From positions 90,780 to 154,779 of the forward strand of contig JASMDC010000003.1 in the NCBI GenBank assembly GCA_030753015.1: a stretch of DNA of 64,000 nt. The letters run 5' to 3'. The notes beneath the pieces are model-generated. The model saw nothing but the letters and a program-made list of their open reading frames with translations. It made no database searches and was not told the DNA's origin. Position 1 is the stretch's first letter; each line of letters starts with the position of its first letter. Of this stretch, positions 1 to 8,875 are shown one piece after another. Position numbers and translations under genes: made by a program. The stretch comes from Candidatus Undinarchaeales archaeon. Lineage in GTDB: Archaea; SpSt-1190; JASMDC01.

Positions 1-226
1 ATCGCGCGGTCGTACGACAGTAGCCATAGGGCAGTGCAGGGAGGCAGATGGCGCCAGTGCGGTCCGCGACACGCCGGGCCAGAGCGGTGGCGATGATGGT
101 ATCCGTTGCCGATGGCAGGTGAGGTCCATGCTCCTCGATGGCGCCCACGGGGAGCACTGCACGGCCCTCCCTAACGAGCGGACGTGCGGCGTCCTGGTAG
201 ATACCACATGGGAGCTGTCCTGCCAT
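1..226 (-). CDS. Creatininase-family amidohydrolase, N-terminal part (cut by window edge)
   Basis: Reading from the ATG at 226 towards base 1 gives about 75 residues, including VLPVGAIEEHGPHLP followed by a TDT. These match the metal-binding N-terminal part of the creatininase family (creatinine amidohydrolase, ArfB/MftE-like enzymes), where the E-H and D residues bind metal. The rest lies outside the window. It starts two bases after the stop of the PEP-synthase-like gene and a GGAG lies just before the ATG, so the two are probably co-transcribed. Family members hydrolyse cyclic amides or formamides, for example in archaeal flavin biosynthesis. The substrate cannot be told from this fragment. 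Confidence 0.8.
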   Translation of the reverse strand, partial: MAGQLPCGIYQDAARPLVREGRAVLPVGAIEEHGPHLPSATDTIIATALARRVADRTGAICLPALPYGYCRTTAR

Positions 227-228
227 CG

Positions 229-2049
229 TTATTCTCCGGCAAGGCGGTCGAGCACGAACCGCATCTCAGCCCTGGCGAGGACGGTCTGCAATCCCGAAGC
301 ATCGTCCCGGGTCAGGCAGAGGGCCGTGACCCCGCATGACACCAGGAACCGTAATAGGTCGGGGTCGTGGCTGTCCCACAACAGGGTACAGGGAAGACCT
401 GTCGCCCGGCACGACCGGGCCACCGAGGCCAGAGCGTTGCGGATCGCACCGTTCGTCTCCAACGCCTCGCGCCCGTATCCCGGTGCGAGGTCCGGGAAGA
501 GCGACTCGCCATCGATGAGAACTCCGTCAACACCGGCGGCGCATACGTCCTCGATAAGCCAGAGGGAGAGCGGTGAGGCGAGCTGGACCCATACCGCGAC
601 CTCCACACCCGCATCATCGAGGGCATCCAAGGCAGCTTCGAGACCTTCCATGGAGGATATCCCCTGGAGCACCGCGGTCACTCGCTTCGCATCGGTAAGA
701 GCCGCCAGCACCCGGTTCGTCGCCGTCGCCAGGGCGGCCGGATCGTGCGCGTCCACACCGACCAGCACCTCGCGGTCTGCTGCACCGTCCCTGATCAGCG
801 CCTCCAGCGCTTCGGTCGCGCGTACCAGCACAGCGTCCGACCACGTGGCAGGAGCACTTCCTGCTTGCAGGAGCTGGAGCAGGAGCGTGCCCGTGGGGGC
901 CACGCCACCTTCTGAGGGGACGGTCGGTGCGGGCGCAGGTGCGACGATCGGTGTGCCCATGTCCAGCGTTGGTACCGGTGCAGGCATATCTGCGAGGATG
1001 TCCAGAGAGGCGAGCCCTGCGAAGCCGGTCTCGGCAGCGGGTGCTGCAGCCGTCTGCGCCTCGACGGGAGACGGTGCATCGGGAAGACGCTTGACCCCCG
1101 TGACCGCGAGACGCCCGCGATAGGCGGCCCAGCCCAGCTCCAATGGGCCGTCGAGCACGCTCTCCAGTCGTCGTGCCAATCCCGCCACCTCCGTCACGAG
1201 AGGATCGGGGAGCTTCTGGGCCTTGGCCTTGGCGGCACCGAGCGCCACACGACCTGATCGCTCCAGCCGTTCGCAGATATCGTCGCGCACGAGCTTGTGG
1301 CTCTGGCGTCCCACGGTGCGGGACACGATATCCATCGAGTCACGGTCGATCCGATACAGGTCACCCACCACGTCGCCACCGCACAGGATAGGGGTTAGAC
1401 CCGCAACAGCTTCGATCTCAAGCATTCCCTGGTCGTCGTTGGCCTGGGAACGGACCACGCCAGATACGTCGGATGCGACCATCTTCTGGACGATGACGGC
1501 AACGTCAAGAGCAGGCTTCGTGGCCTGGACGGGGATGAGCGATGGTTCGAACCGTGTTGCCCAGCACCGCTTGACAGCCTCCATAAGGTCGTTCTCGCCC
1601 TTGACATTGAGGAGCGCGGACCCTTCGTCATCATCGGGGAGGGAGGAGCGGACCGCCACGAATGAGAGGTTCCGGTTCATGACCAGGCCCTTGGTGGACT
1701 TGGGGATCTCGCTCAGTTCCTTACCATAGCTCATGCGCTCGTACGCTTGCCTGATAGGGGTCACCAGCTCTCGTGGCATGTCCGCTTTAGCGATCTCGGC
1801 CATGATGCGCCTGGAGTTGTCCTCCACGGACGCCAGGTCAGTGGTGTCCACCTTGGACAGGAGGGCTGCGATCCGCTTACCAATGCCGTTGTGGGCGAGG
1901 AAGGAGTGGAACATCCCCGTAGGGAGCACGAATCCGGGGGGGACATCGATCCCCTCCCGTAGGATACGATCGAGGGTCCGGGCCTTGCGCCCCACCATGG
2001 TCGTCGTCTGTCCCCCGAGCTCACCGAGCATCACTACGCTGTCTGTCAT
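229..2049 (-). CDS. PEP-synthase-like protein lacking the phosphohistidine domain
   Basis: The first 320 or so residues follow the ATP-grasp (PPDK_N) domain of phosphoenolpyruvate synthase: VPPGFVLP near residue 36, the AVRSS nucleotide-binding motif, a LNVKGE..AVKRCWA stretch, and the closing ELGWA segment. A Pro/Ala-rich linker of about 60 residues follows. The last 220 residues resemble a shortened PEP-utilising TIM barrel. The central swivelling domain with its catalytic histidine (GGxTSHAAI type) is absent, and the usual barrel Cys region reads LLWDSHDPD. At 606 residues it is well short of the usual 760-800. It probably cannot do the normal reaction and may be a regulatory or pseudo-enzyme. 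It is divergent from the phosphoglycerate mutase gene, with a shared promoter region. Confidence 0.75.
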   Translation of the reverse strand: MTDSVVMLGELGGQTTTMVGRKARTLDRILREGIDVPPGFVLPTGMFHSFLAHNGIGKRIAALLSKVDTTDLASVEDNSRRIMAEIAKADMPRELVTPIRQAYERMSYGKELSEIPKSTKGLVMNRNLSFVAVRSSLPDDDEGSALLNVKGENDLMEAVKRCWATRFEPSLIPVQATKPALDVAVIVQKMVASDVSGVVRSQANDDQGMLEIEAVAGLTPILCGGDVVGDLYRIDRDSMDIVSRTVGRQSHKLVRDDICERLERSGRVALGAAKAKAQKLPDPLVTEVAGLARRLESVLDGPLELGWAAYRGRLAVTGVKRLPDAPSPVEAQTAAAPAAETGFAGLASLDILADMPAPVPTLDMGTPIVAPAPAPTVPSEGGVAPTGTLLLQLLQAGSAPATWSDAVLVRATEALEALIRDGAADREVLVGVDAHDPAALATATNRVLAALTDAKRVTAVLQGISSMEGLEAALDALDDAGVEVAVWVQLASPLSLWLIEDVCAAGVDGVLIDGESLFPDLAPGYGREALETNGAIRNALASVARSCRATGLPCTLLWDSHDPDLLRFLVSCGVTALCLTRDDASGLQTVLARAEMRFVLDRLAGE

Positions 2050-2077
2050 GGTATGAACCGATGGAGTGGAGGAGGTT

Positions 2078-2095
2078 CATTAATAAAAAACCTCG
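2078..2095 (+). promoter_or_regulatory. TATA-like promoter for the permuted phosphoglycerate mutase gene
   Basis: The A/T-rich segment ATTAATAAAAAA interrupts GC-rich sequence about 50-60 bases before the chosen ATG at 2143. This fits an archaeal TATA box with a short leader. Assigned by eye only. Confidence 0.45.
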
Positions 2096-2142
2096 CCGCC
2101 CCCGGTAGGTTTTTGAATGTGTGCCCCCGACCTCACGGGATC

Positions 2143-3732
2143 ATGAATTCACCCGTGCCCACACCCATGGGTGACGCCGTCCAGGCAGCCTACCGTCGGG
2201 GTGAGGACGATGAGGCCATGGAGCCGCTTGTGCTCGTGGACGGTGCCGGCCCACCTATCGGTCGCATCAAGGACGGCGACCATGTGATCTTCTACGACAT
2301 CCGCGGCGAACGGGAAGTGGAACTGACCCTGGCATTCGTGGACCCGAGGTTCCCCCACTTCCCGATCGAGCCCATGCGTGTGCCGTTCACGACCATGATC
2401 GAGTACCGCAGCGACCTCCCCGTGTCGGTTGCTTTCCCGTCCCCCGGACGTCTGGACGACACGCTGGCCCACGTGGTCAGCAGGGCGGGCCTGCGCCAGG
2501 CACGCGTCTCCGAGTCGGAGAAGGCCGTCCATATCAACTACTTCTTCTCAGGCAAGTGCGAGAAGCCGCTCCCGGGGGAGGTACGCGAGGAAGTGCCCTC
2601 GCCCCGGGACGTGCCCTTCGACACCGTCCCGCGGATGAACGCCGAGGGCGTCGCGGACGCAGTGGTCCGCAGGCTCAAGGAGCCGGACCTTGCCTTCATC
2701 ACCGCCAACATCGCCAACGTGGACGTCGTGGGCCACATCGAGAACCGCGAGGCGATCGGGACGGCCGTTGCGGCCGTGGACGCCGCGGCAGGGCGTATCA
2801 TCGAATCCGCACGAGCGGCCGGTGTGACAACGCTCGTGACCGCCGACCACGGTACCGTGGAGAGCTGGCTCTACTCGGACGGCTCGATCGATACCGGTCA
2901 CACGAAGAGCCCGGTCCCTTTCGTGCTCGTCCCCCCCGAGGGCGCGCCCGAGGGGATCGCAATCAGGGACGGCGGCGAACTTGCTGACGTAGCGCCGACA
3001 GTCGCAGTCCTCATGGATCTGGAGACCCCCTCATCCTGGACGGGACGTCCGTTGCTTGCGGACAAGACTGTGCTCTCGCCCGGACGGGTGCTCCTCCTCA
3101 TCCTCGACGGGTGGGGTGAGGGCGACAGCGGGGACGGCGACCTAATCGCTTCTGCGAGCACACCGGTCATGGACCGGCTCCGCTCGCTCTATCCCAACAC
3201 CACCCTGTGCGCTGCGGGCGAGGCTGTGGGAATGCCCCCGAAGGCTGTTGGCAACTCCGAGGTGGGTCATCTTCATCTGGGTGCCGGACGCCGGATCCCG
3301 TCGGACCGTGTCCGCATCGATATGTCGCTTGCCGATGGGAGCTTCTTGGAGAACCCAGCGTTCCTCAACGCTGTGCGGGCCTCACGTGACGCCGGTACGG
3401 CACTTCACCTCCTGGGCATTATATCGTTCTACTCCTCACATGGCTCCGTGCGCCATCTCAAGGCGCTGCTGGAGCTGGCGGCCCGCGAGCGCCATCCCGA
3501 GGTGTACGTCCACGGGATGCTTGGTAGGCGTGGCGAGCGCCCCGAGGCGGGTGCCGGTTACGTGCGCGATGTCGAACAGGATTGCGCCCGTCTTGGCGTC
3601 GGACGGGTCACTACCATGATCGGGCGCTTCTGGTCCCTGGACAGGGAGGAGAACTGGGACCGTATCGAGAAGACCTATGACGCCTTGGTCCGCGGCGTGG
3701 CACGGCACGTACCGGACGATCCCAAGGAGTGA
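2143..3732 (+). CDS. gpmI: Cofactor-independent phosphoglycerate mutase, circularly permuted
   Basis: Interconverts 3- and 2-phosphoglycerate in glycolysis/gluconeogenesis. All hallmarks are present but the order is rotated. The protein opens with what is normally the middle and C-terminal half: PIGRIKDGDHVIFYD at about 50, VDVVGH near 190, TADHG with D235/H236, and GHTKSPVPF near 254. It then runs into the normal N-terminus: LDGWG (D322) and the catalytic-serine motif GNSEVGH (S372), and ends at YDALVRG. The break falls at the usual junction after the YDAL helix, so each canonical segment occurs once. Length is 529 residues against about 510 for the family. The ATG at 2143 follows a TATA-like element; the ATG at 2167 is an alternative. 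The stop overlaps a possible GTG start of the next gene. Confidence 0.85.
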   Translation: MNSPVPTPMGDAVQAAYRRGEDDEAMEPLVLVDGAGPPIGRIKDGDHVIFYDIRGEREVELTLAFVDPRFPHFPIEPMRVPFTTMIEYRSDLPVSVAFPSPGRLDDTLAHVVSRAGLRQARVSESEKAVHINYFFSGKCEKPLPGEVREEVPSPRDVPFDTVPRMNAEGVADAVVRRLKEPDLAFITANIANVDVVGHIENREAIGTAVAAVDAAAGRIIESARAAGVTTLVTADHGTVESWLYSDGSIDTGHTKSPVPFVLVPPEGAPEGIAIRDGGELADVAPTVAVLMDLETPSSWTGRPLLADKTVLSPGRVLLLILDGWGEGDSGDGDLIASASTPVMDRLRSLYPNTTLCAAGEAVGMPPKAVGNSEVGHLHLGAGRRIPSDRVRIDMSLADGSFLENPAFLNAVRASRDAGTALHLLGIISFYSSHGSVRHLKALLELAARERHPEVYVHGMLGRRGERPEAGAGYVRDVEQDCARLGVGRVTTMIGRFWSLDREENWDRIEKTYDALVRGVARHVPDDPKE

Positions 3733-3737
3733 GCATC

Positions 3738-4757
3738 ATGACGGAACAGGACGCACGCATCGCACAGGACCTCGTACGACCGGAGGCCTTCCCCGAGGAG
3801 ACCGGTCCCGCAACGTTGATCCAGACCCATATATCCTTCGTGTTCATCGCCGACGAGCATGTGTACAAGGTGAAGAAGGCCGTTGACTTCGGGTTCCTCG
3901 ACTTCTCATCCCTTGAGAAGCGGAAACACTTCTGTGACGCTGAGGTGTCGCTCAATCGCCGACTGTCGCCCCACGTATACCTCGAGGTCGTACCGGTGAC
4001 CGAGAGCGATGGTCGTCTCGTGTTCGGCGGGGACGGAGAACCAGTTGACTGGGCCGTTCGGATGCGCCGCATTCCCATGGATAGGCAGATGCTCAAATTG
4101 ATCGAGGCAGGTAACCTTGTCGAGCCGGATGTACGTCGTGTGGCCGAGACGATAGCCAAGTTCCATCGTGAAGAACCGGTCAAGCCCGAACTGGCCAAGT
4201 TCGGCACACTCGAGACGGTGAAGTTCAACACCGACGAGAACTTCGAGCAGACGACAGGTTACATCGATCGCACGATCACCCGTGAGCAGTACGATGCGCT
4301 CAAGGGCTATACCGATAGATTCTATCGCGACAGGGCCGACCTTCTGGCCCGAAGGATCTCCGATGGCTTCGTCAAGGACTGCCATGGCGACCTTCATCTG
4401 GAGCACATAATCCTCACGGACCCGGTGACGGTGTTCGACTGTATAGAGTTCAACGAGCGGTTCCGCTACTCCGACACCGCTGCCGACATAGCTTTCCTTG
4501 CCATGGAACTGGACTTCCGTGGCCGCCCGGAGCTCACCAAGGTGCTCATGGATGCCTATGTGACCGCCTCGGGTGATCCTGATGTGATGGGCATGCTCAC
4601 CTTCTACAAGGTCTATCGAGCCTATGTGCGGGGCAAGGTCATCTCGTTCAGGCTGGACGATCCCAACATCCCGGAGGACGAGAAGCGTAAGGCCACCGAG
4701 AGCGCGTCACGATACTTCGAGCTGGCCCACTCCTATGTTGCGGAGGTACTTGCGTGA
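3738..4757 (+). CDS. COG2187-type aminoglycoside-phosphotransferase-fold protein
   Basis: A kinase-fold protein of about 339 residues. CHGDLHLEHI (residues 215-224) is the catalytic-loop motif of the APH/choline kinase fold, and FDCIEFN followed by DIAFLAMELD supplies the metal-binding Asp region. In many bacteria this domain is fused to a P-loop kinase of the COG0645 type in one polypeptide. Here the partner is the next gene, overlapping by four bases. The ATG at 3738 is preferred over GTG 3729 because GGAG sits eight bases before it. The substrate is unknown; the name aminoglycoside phosphotransferase only describes the fold. Confidence 0.8.
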   Translation: MTEQDARIAQDLVRPEAFPEETGPATLIQTHISFVFIADEHVYKVKKAVDFGFLDFSSLEKRKHFCDAEVSLNRRLSPHVYLEVVPVTESDGRLVFGGDGEPVDWAVRMRRIPMDRQMLKLIEAGNLVEPDVRRVAETIAKFHREEPVKPELAKFGTLETVKFNTDENFEQTTGYIDRTITREQYDALKGYTDRFYRDRADLLARRISDGFVKDCHGDLHLEHIILTDPVTVFDCIEFNERFRYSDTAADIAFLAMELDFRGRPELTKVLMDAYVTASGDPDVMGMLTFYKVYRAYVRGKVISFRLDDPNIPEDEKRKATESASRYFELAHSYVAEVLA

Positions 4758-5320
4758 AAGCGCTCGTGATCGCCTGCGGGCTCATGGGCTCTGGAAAGAG
4801 CAGCGTCGCCCGTGCCCTCGCTGAGGTGCTCGCAGCCGATGTCGTCTCCTCCGACGTCGTGCGCAAGGAGCTTACCGATGTGGACCTCGATGAGCATCGG
4901 TACGTTGCGTTCGACAAGGGCATCTACTCAGGCGACACGACGCGTCTGGTCTACGAGCACATGTGCGAACGGGCAGCGACATGGCTCAAGTCCGGCCAGC
5001 CAATCGTGCTCGACGCCTGTTTCGGGAAACGCTGGCAGCGCGACCTCGCCCGCACCACTGCTCTGCGGTACGGTGCTCCGTTCCTCTGTGTGGAGGTCAC
5101 CTGCCCCCTCAGCGAGCTGAAGCGGCGGCTGGCCTCGCGAGAGGCGGACGGAACTGACGTGTCCGACGGACGGCTGGAGATCTTCGAGGAGCACAGGCGC
5201 AAGTTCGAGGCCATAGAGGAGCTGGCGGCACCCGAGCATCTGGTCGTGGATGGTCGGGATCCGCCGAAAGAGAACGCACGGTCGGCCCTTGTCGACCTCA
5301 GGAAACGCACGTCCAGGTGA
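4754..5320 (+). CDS. P-loop kinase, COG0645/AAA_33 type
   Basis: Starts with GTG overlapping the stop of the preceding gene (GTGA). A Walker A motif GLMGSGKS is at residues 9-16, followed by a VVSSDVVRKEL segment and VLDACF, as in small-molecule kinases related to gluconate and zeta-toxin kinases. The 188-residue length matches a lone domain. It corresponds to the C-terminal half of the common COG2187-COG0645 fusion, so the two products probably act as a complex. The phosphate acceptor cannot be inferred. Confidence 0.8.
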   Translation: MKALVIACGLMGSGKSSVARALAEVLAADVVSSDVVRKELTDVDLDEHRYVAFDKGIYSGDTTRLVYEHMCERAATWLKSGQPIVLDACFGKRWQRDLARTTALRYGAPFLCVEVTCPLSELKRRLASREADGTDVSDGRLEIFEEHRRKFEAIEELAAPEHLVVDGRDPPKENARSALVDLRKRTSR

Positions 5321-5362
5321 TGATGTGGACATTGGGGCAGGGAAGGGCCCTACCCCGCTTCA

Positions 5363-5435
5363 TGGACTGGACGGGATTTGAACCCGTGGCCTCCGCCTTG
5401 CGAAGGCGGCGCTCTACCAGCTGAGCTACCAGCCC
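5363..5435 (-). tRNA. tRNA-Ala (anticodon CGC)
   Basis: The complementary strand folds into a standard 73-base cloverleaf. The acceptor stem pairs GGGCTGG with CCAGTCC and includes the G3-U70 wobble pair that identifies alanine tRNA. The D arm reads AGCTCAGCTGGTAGAGC, the anticodon loop TTCGCAA, and the T arm ACGGGTTCAAATCCCGT. The discriminator base is A, CCA is not encoded, and there is no intron. Confidence 0.95.
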
Positions 5436-5502
5436 ATCGTGCCGTGTCGGCGCTATAGACTTATAATGGTTATCCACGGGCCACCGCCGACGCTACCACG
5501 GA

Positions 5503-7809
5503 ATGAGAATGACAAAAGGAAAGGGTCTTAAGCAGGCGATGTCTGTTCATATATCTACCATGGCGCTAACCGCCCGCACCGTTGTGCGTATCACCTGCTT
5601 GCTGCTGCTCCTCGGGATGCTCATGGCGACCGCCGCGGCCGTCCCGATCGACAATCCCCGTGAGTTGGGCTACGCACGGCTCAAGTTCACTTACAGTGCT
5701 GCCATGACGGCCACCCCCAAGAGCACCGATGCCCGGCTGAGCGAACTGACGGTCCACGTCTTCCGCGTTCCTCAGGAGGACGCGCGGCAGCGCATAGTCT
5801 CACTTGACGTTGACACCCCGGGCAAGCTCGATAACGACGCGCTCGGCAATCGTTTTGCCACGTTCACCTGGAAGGAGGTGGCGCCGGAGGGGACCTATCC
5901 CCTCAAGATCACCTCTGAGGTCGAGGTGCGTGCCAGGCAGGTCCCGGTCCGCGATCCTCCGCCCTTCCCACTCCCTCCCGACGATGTGACGGGCCATCGC
6001 GACTTTCTCAACCCCGGCCAGTTCACGACCTATGACCCGGAAATGGCTGCCATCGCTTTCGAGGTCACTCGCGATGCGACGGACGCCCTGGACGCGGCCA
6101 TTCTTCTCGCCATATGGGTGCACGATTACGTGACGTACGATCCCATTTGCGGTGACACGATCCGCGGCGCGGCCTGGACGTTCGAGAACAAGCGTGGTAC
6201 CTGCGACGAGATAACCCACCTGTACATGTCGCTTTGTAGGGCGGTCGGGCTTCCCGTCAGGTACGTCTCCGGTTACGCGTTCGGCACCTTTGAGGAATCG
6301 GACGATTGGGGTCCGCATGCCTGGGCCGAGGTGTTCCTCCCCGGCACGGGCTGGGTGCCCATGGACCCGACCTACAATGAGATCGGTTGGCTCGATCCCA
6401 CCCATCTGAAGATCTCGGTGTCCACCGATGGCAACACGACGTCCGAGCGTCACACGGTGCGCTTCGTGGAGGTGGAGCTCGCTAAAAGCGCTCCGGCGAT
6501 ATCTATCGAGGTGCTCGATGCCGCTGACGCGACCCCGCCCATGACCCTTTCGCTCGATGCACCGGATGAGCTGGGCGCCAACGATCCCGTGCTCATCCGC
6601 GCACATGTGAAGAACCTGCGCGACACCGTGCTCGTAACGTCGCTCAAGCTGGGATATCGTACCGAGAAGGGCGAGTTCCATCTCATCTGGGGACGCGAAG
6701 AGCAATCGCTCAGGCTGGAGCCTCGTGAGGAGGCCGAACTTCACTGGATGCTCCAGGCGCCCGACCTTACCCTTGAGTGCACAACCGATGGAACGGGCCG
6801 CAGGTTCTGCACCTACTACCAGTACGATTTCGCAGTGCACTCCGACGTGACCGCCAACGTGAGTGTGCGGTTCGTATCCAACCACGAGCGGACCGCCGGG
6901 CTCAAAGTAGATCTCCCCAAGGACCGCTACGGTGTGGGGGAGGAGGTGCGCGCAGCGTTGAGCGTGGACGAGCCTACGACTGTGTACGTCATCACCGACG
7001 TTACCAAGCTCGATACATCGCGGTTCACCGTGGACGGGGCGAGCGCCCTGACCTTCCCGGCGGACCGCTCCGGAACCCTCCTCATCTATGCTGCGGACGG
7101 GACACTGGTCAATCATACGATCCACGTGTCCCAGGACGGCGCCATTGCCGCCGACGCGGTATCGTTCCCCGAGCACGTGACGAAGGGCGAGACCATCCCT
7201 GTATCGATAGCCTTGAGGAATTCGGGAAGCCGGGATGCATCCCGGTTCGCCGTCCGAGTGAGCAGCCAGAACCTCGTGCTCGCAGAGCGCGTGGTCGATG
7301 CCTTGTCTCCGGGGGCATCGACCGAGATCATGCTGGAGGTGCCCTCCACGACGCTCGAGGTGGGCGAGCATGTCCTCACACTTGAGGTGGGGGGAGAGAA
7401 TCCGACTCAGTACTTCGGACATGTGCGCATCGAGGGCGCTCCCGCGTTGGCGATGTCGGCAAAGCTACCTGCCCGGATGGTCGCAGGTCGGCGATATCGC
7501 AGCGTGCTGACCCTGACGAACACCGGTACCGCTCCCGCGACCGGGCTCGCTTTCAACGTAATTCTCCCTTCCGGGCTCGTCTTCTCGGGTTTCCCGTACC
7601 CGCCCACCCTGAACCCTGGCGAGGTCCACTCAAGGGCCGTGGAGCTGGTGCCTGGCTACGACATGTCCGCGGGGAACCACACCCTTGCCCTGGAGCTCGT
7701 CCACGGGGGCTCGACGACACGGCGCGATTTCAGTTTCGAGGTCGAGAACGGCCCGGCACTCCAGTTCCTAGCACTACTGGATTCGATCTACAAGCTCTTT
7801 GTGGGCTGA
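5503..7809 (+). CDS. Secreted transglutaminase-like protein with Ig-like/CARDB domains
   Basis: A 768-residue exported protein. A leucine-rich signal peptide ends near TAAAVP (about residue 48 from the first ATG). A transglutaminase-like cysteine-protease core has its triad visible as RGTCDE (C234), PHAWAEV (H272) and MDPTYNE (D288). After about residue 330 come beta-rich segments such as LGANDPVLIRAHVKNL, LRNSGSRDASRF and LTNTGTAPATGL, typical of CARDB/NPCBM-type stalk domains. Such archaeal proteins are thought to act on surface proteins or peptides. ATG 5503 follows a TATA-like TTATAATGG near 5461. ATG 5560 would give a shorter, more typical signal peptide. Confidence 0.8.
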   Translation: MRMTKGKGLKQAMSVHISTMALTARTVVRITCLLLLLGMLMATAAAVPIDNPRELGYARLKFTYSAAMTATPKSTDARLSELTVHVFRVPQEDARQRIVSLDVDTPGKLDNDALGNRFATFTWKEVAPEGTYPLKITSEVEVRARQVPVRDPPPFPLPPDDVTGHRDFLNPGQFTTYDPEMAAIAFEVTRDATDALDAAILLAIWVHDYVTYDPICGDTIRGAAWTFENKRGTCDEITHLYMSLCRAVGLPVRYVSGYAFGTFEESDDWGPHAWAEVFLPGTGWVPMDPTYNEIGWLDPTHLKISVSTDGNTTSERHTVRFVEVELAKSAPAISIEVLDAADATPPMTLSLDAPDELGANDPVLIRAHVKNLRDTVLVTSLKLGYRTEKGEFHLIWGREEQSLRLEPREEAELHWMLQAPDLTLECTTDGTGRRFCTYYQYDFAVHSDVTANVSVRFVSNHERTAGLKVDLPKDRYGVGEEVRAALSVDEPTTVYVITDVTKLDTSRFTVDGASALTFPADRSGTLLIYAADGTLVNHTIHVSQDGAIAADAVSFPEHVTKGETIPVSIALRNSGSRDASRFAVRVSSQNLVLAERVVDALSPGASTEIMLEVPSTTLEVGEHVLTLEVGGENPTQYFGHVRIEGAPALAMSAKLPARMVAGRRYRSVLTLTNTGTAPATGLAFNVILPSGLVFSGFPYPPTLNPGEVHSRAVELVPGYDMSAGNHTLALELVHGGSTTRRDFSFEVENGPALQFLALLDSIYKLFVG

Positions 7810-7821
7810 CGTGCGAGCCCG

Positions 7822-8733
7822 TCATTCAAGAGAGACGGCCAGGTCCTTCTTCGCCAGCTCTTCATTCCGCCCAAGGGCTTCCTGGACCGTTGTCAACAGG
7901 TCGTCCATGGACTCCAGGTGCTGCTCCTGCTGCTTCTCCAGGCGCTCGACCTGCTCGAGCCGGCGGACGAGGGACTTCTCGATGTTGATGATACGCCCAT
8001 CGAGGAGAGCGAACTCCTTACGCATGGTCTCCTCCCAGTCGTGGAGCCTGTCGTTCACACGCCCCTCGATGCTGGTCATGGTCCCCTCGAGCTTGCCCAC
8101 TCGGCTCTTGAGGGTTACCATGCTGGCCTTCAGTTCGCTCGACCGGTCGCCGGACACATGCTCCAGTCGCTCGGTGAGCTCCTCCAGGAGCTTCAGGCGG
8201 GTCTCCAGCTCGATTATGTGCTCCTCATGCGGGCCGGGCGACTCTTCCAGGTGCCTGATCCGGCCTTCTAGGGTCATTCCGCTCTTCTGGAGGGCGAGCA
8301 CACCATCGTTCATCTCCTTGAGGTGGCGGTCAACAGCGCTGGACGAGCGTTCCACGGTGGTGGCCAGATCGACCACCTTGCCGATGGTGTCCTCCAGGAA
8401 GGTGCGGTCCTTGGTGAACTTCTCCATCTCACCTGCAAGGAGCTCCACACGACGGACCTCTGACTTGATCTGCTGGCGCAGGTCGTCGGAGCGTTCAGTG
8501 AGCTCGACCAGCCGCTCGACCTCGTCCACGACCTTCATGCTCTCGACGCGCTCCATGCGCTGGAACATGCGTTTCTCGATGTCGGTGACGTGGCCGCGAA
8601 GGGTATCGAGCTCCTCACGCGCATCCAGAACATCCTTCTTGGGAGAGAGTTCGGAGAAACGGCGTCGACAGAGCTTGGACAGCTCTGTGAGGTGGGTGCT
8701 CAATACTTCAAGCTCTTCCTCAACGTTGGTCAT
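7822..8733 (-). CDS. Long coiled-coil protein of unknown function
   Basis: The 303 residues are almost entirely charged heptad-like helix (ELDTLRGHVTDIEKRM, LEELTERLEHV, VRRLEQVERLEKQQ) with no signal peptide, membrane segment or catalytic motif. It is probably a cytoplasmic rod or scaffold protein. GAGGAG lies about 16 bases before the ATG, and a TATA-like AAATATAAAGG on this strand lies at about 8776-8786. Its stop is 12 bases from that of the convergent transglutaminase gene. I do not recognise a family. Confidence 0.7.
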   Translation of the reverse strand: MTNVEEELEVLSTHLTELSKLCRRRFSELSPKKDVLDAREELDTLRGHVTDIEKRMFQRMERVESMKVVDEVERLVELTERSDDLRQQIKSEVRRVELLAGEMEKFTKDRTFLEDTIGKVVDLATTVERSSSAVDRHLKEMNDGVLALQKSGMTLEGRIRHLEESPGPHEEHIIELETRLKLLEELTERLEHVSGDRSSELKASMVTLKSRVGKLEGTMTSIEGRVNDRLHDWEETMRKEFALLDGRIINIEKSLVRRLEQVERLEKQQEQHLESMDDLLTTVQEALGRNEELAKKDLAVSLE

Positions 8734-8875
8734 CGCGCTCTCACTCCTCTAGCCCTATCCCATGGGGTGCCGTCTTCCTTTATATTTACGTTGATTTCGC
8801 GGACTCGGGTACCGGCATCGCGCCCCCCACACATAGTTATTTCAGCTTTGGCTAGAAGGTGGAGGGGGAACGGCC

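Noticed and set aside
119..1123. 334-residue plus-strand frame opposite the PEP-synthase-like gene
   Set aside because: Arg/Ser/Ala-rich with no recognisable domain. The minus strand carries clear PPDK_N motifs.
5800..7422. 540-residue open frame opposite the transglutaminase-like gene
   Set aside because: The plus-strand gene has a signal peptide, catalytic triad and promoter. The opposite frame has none and is a shadow of its codon use.
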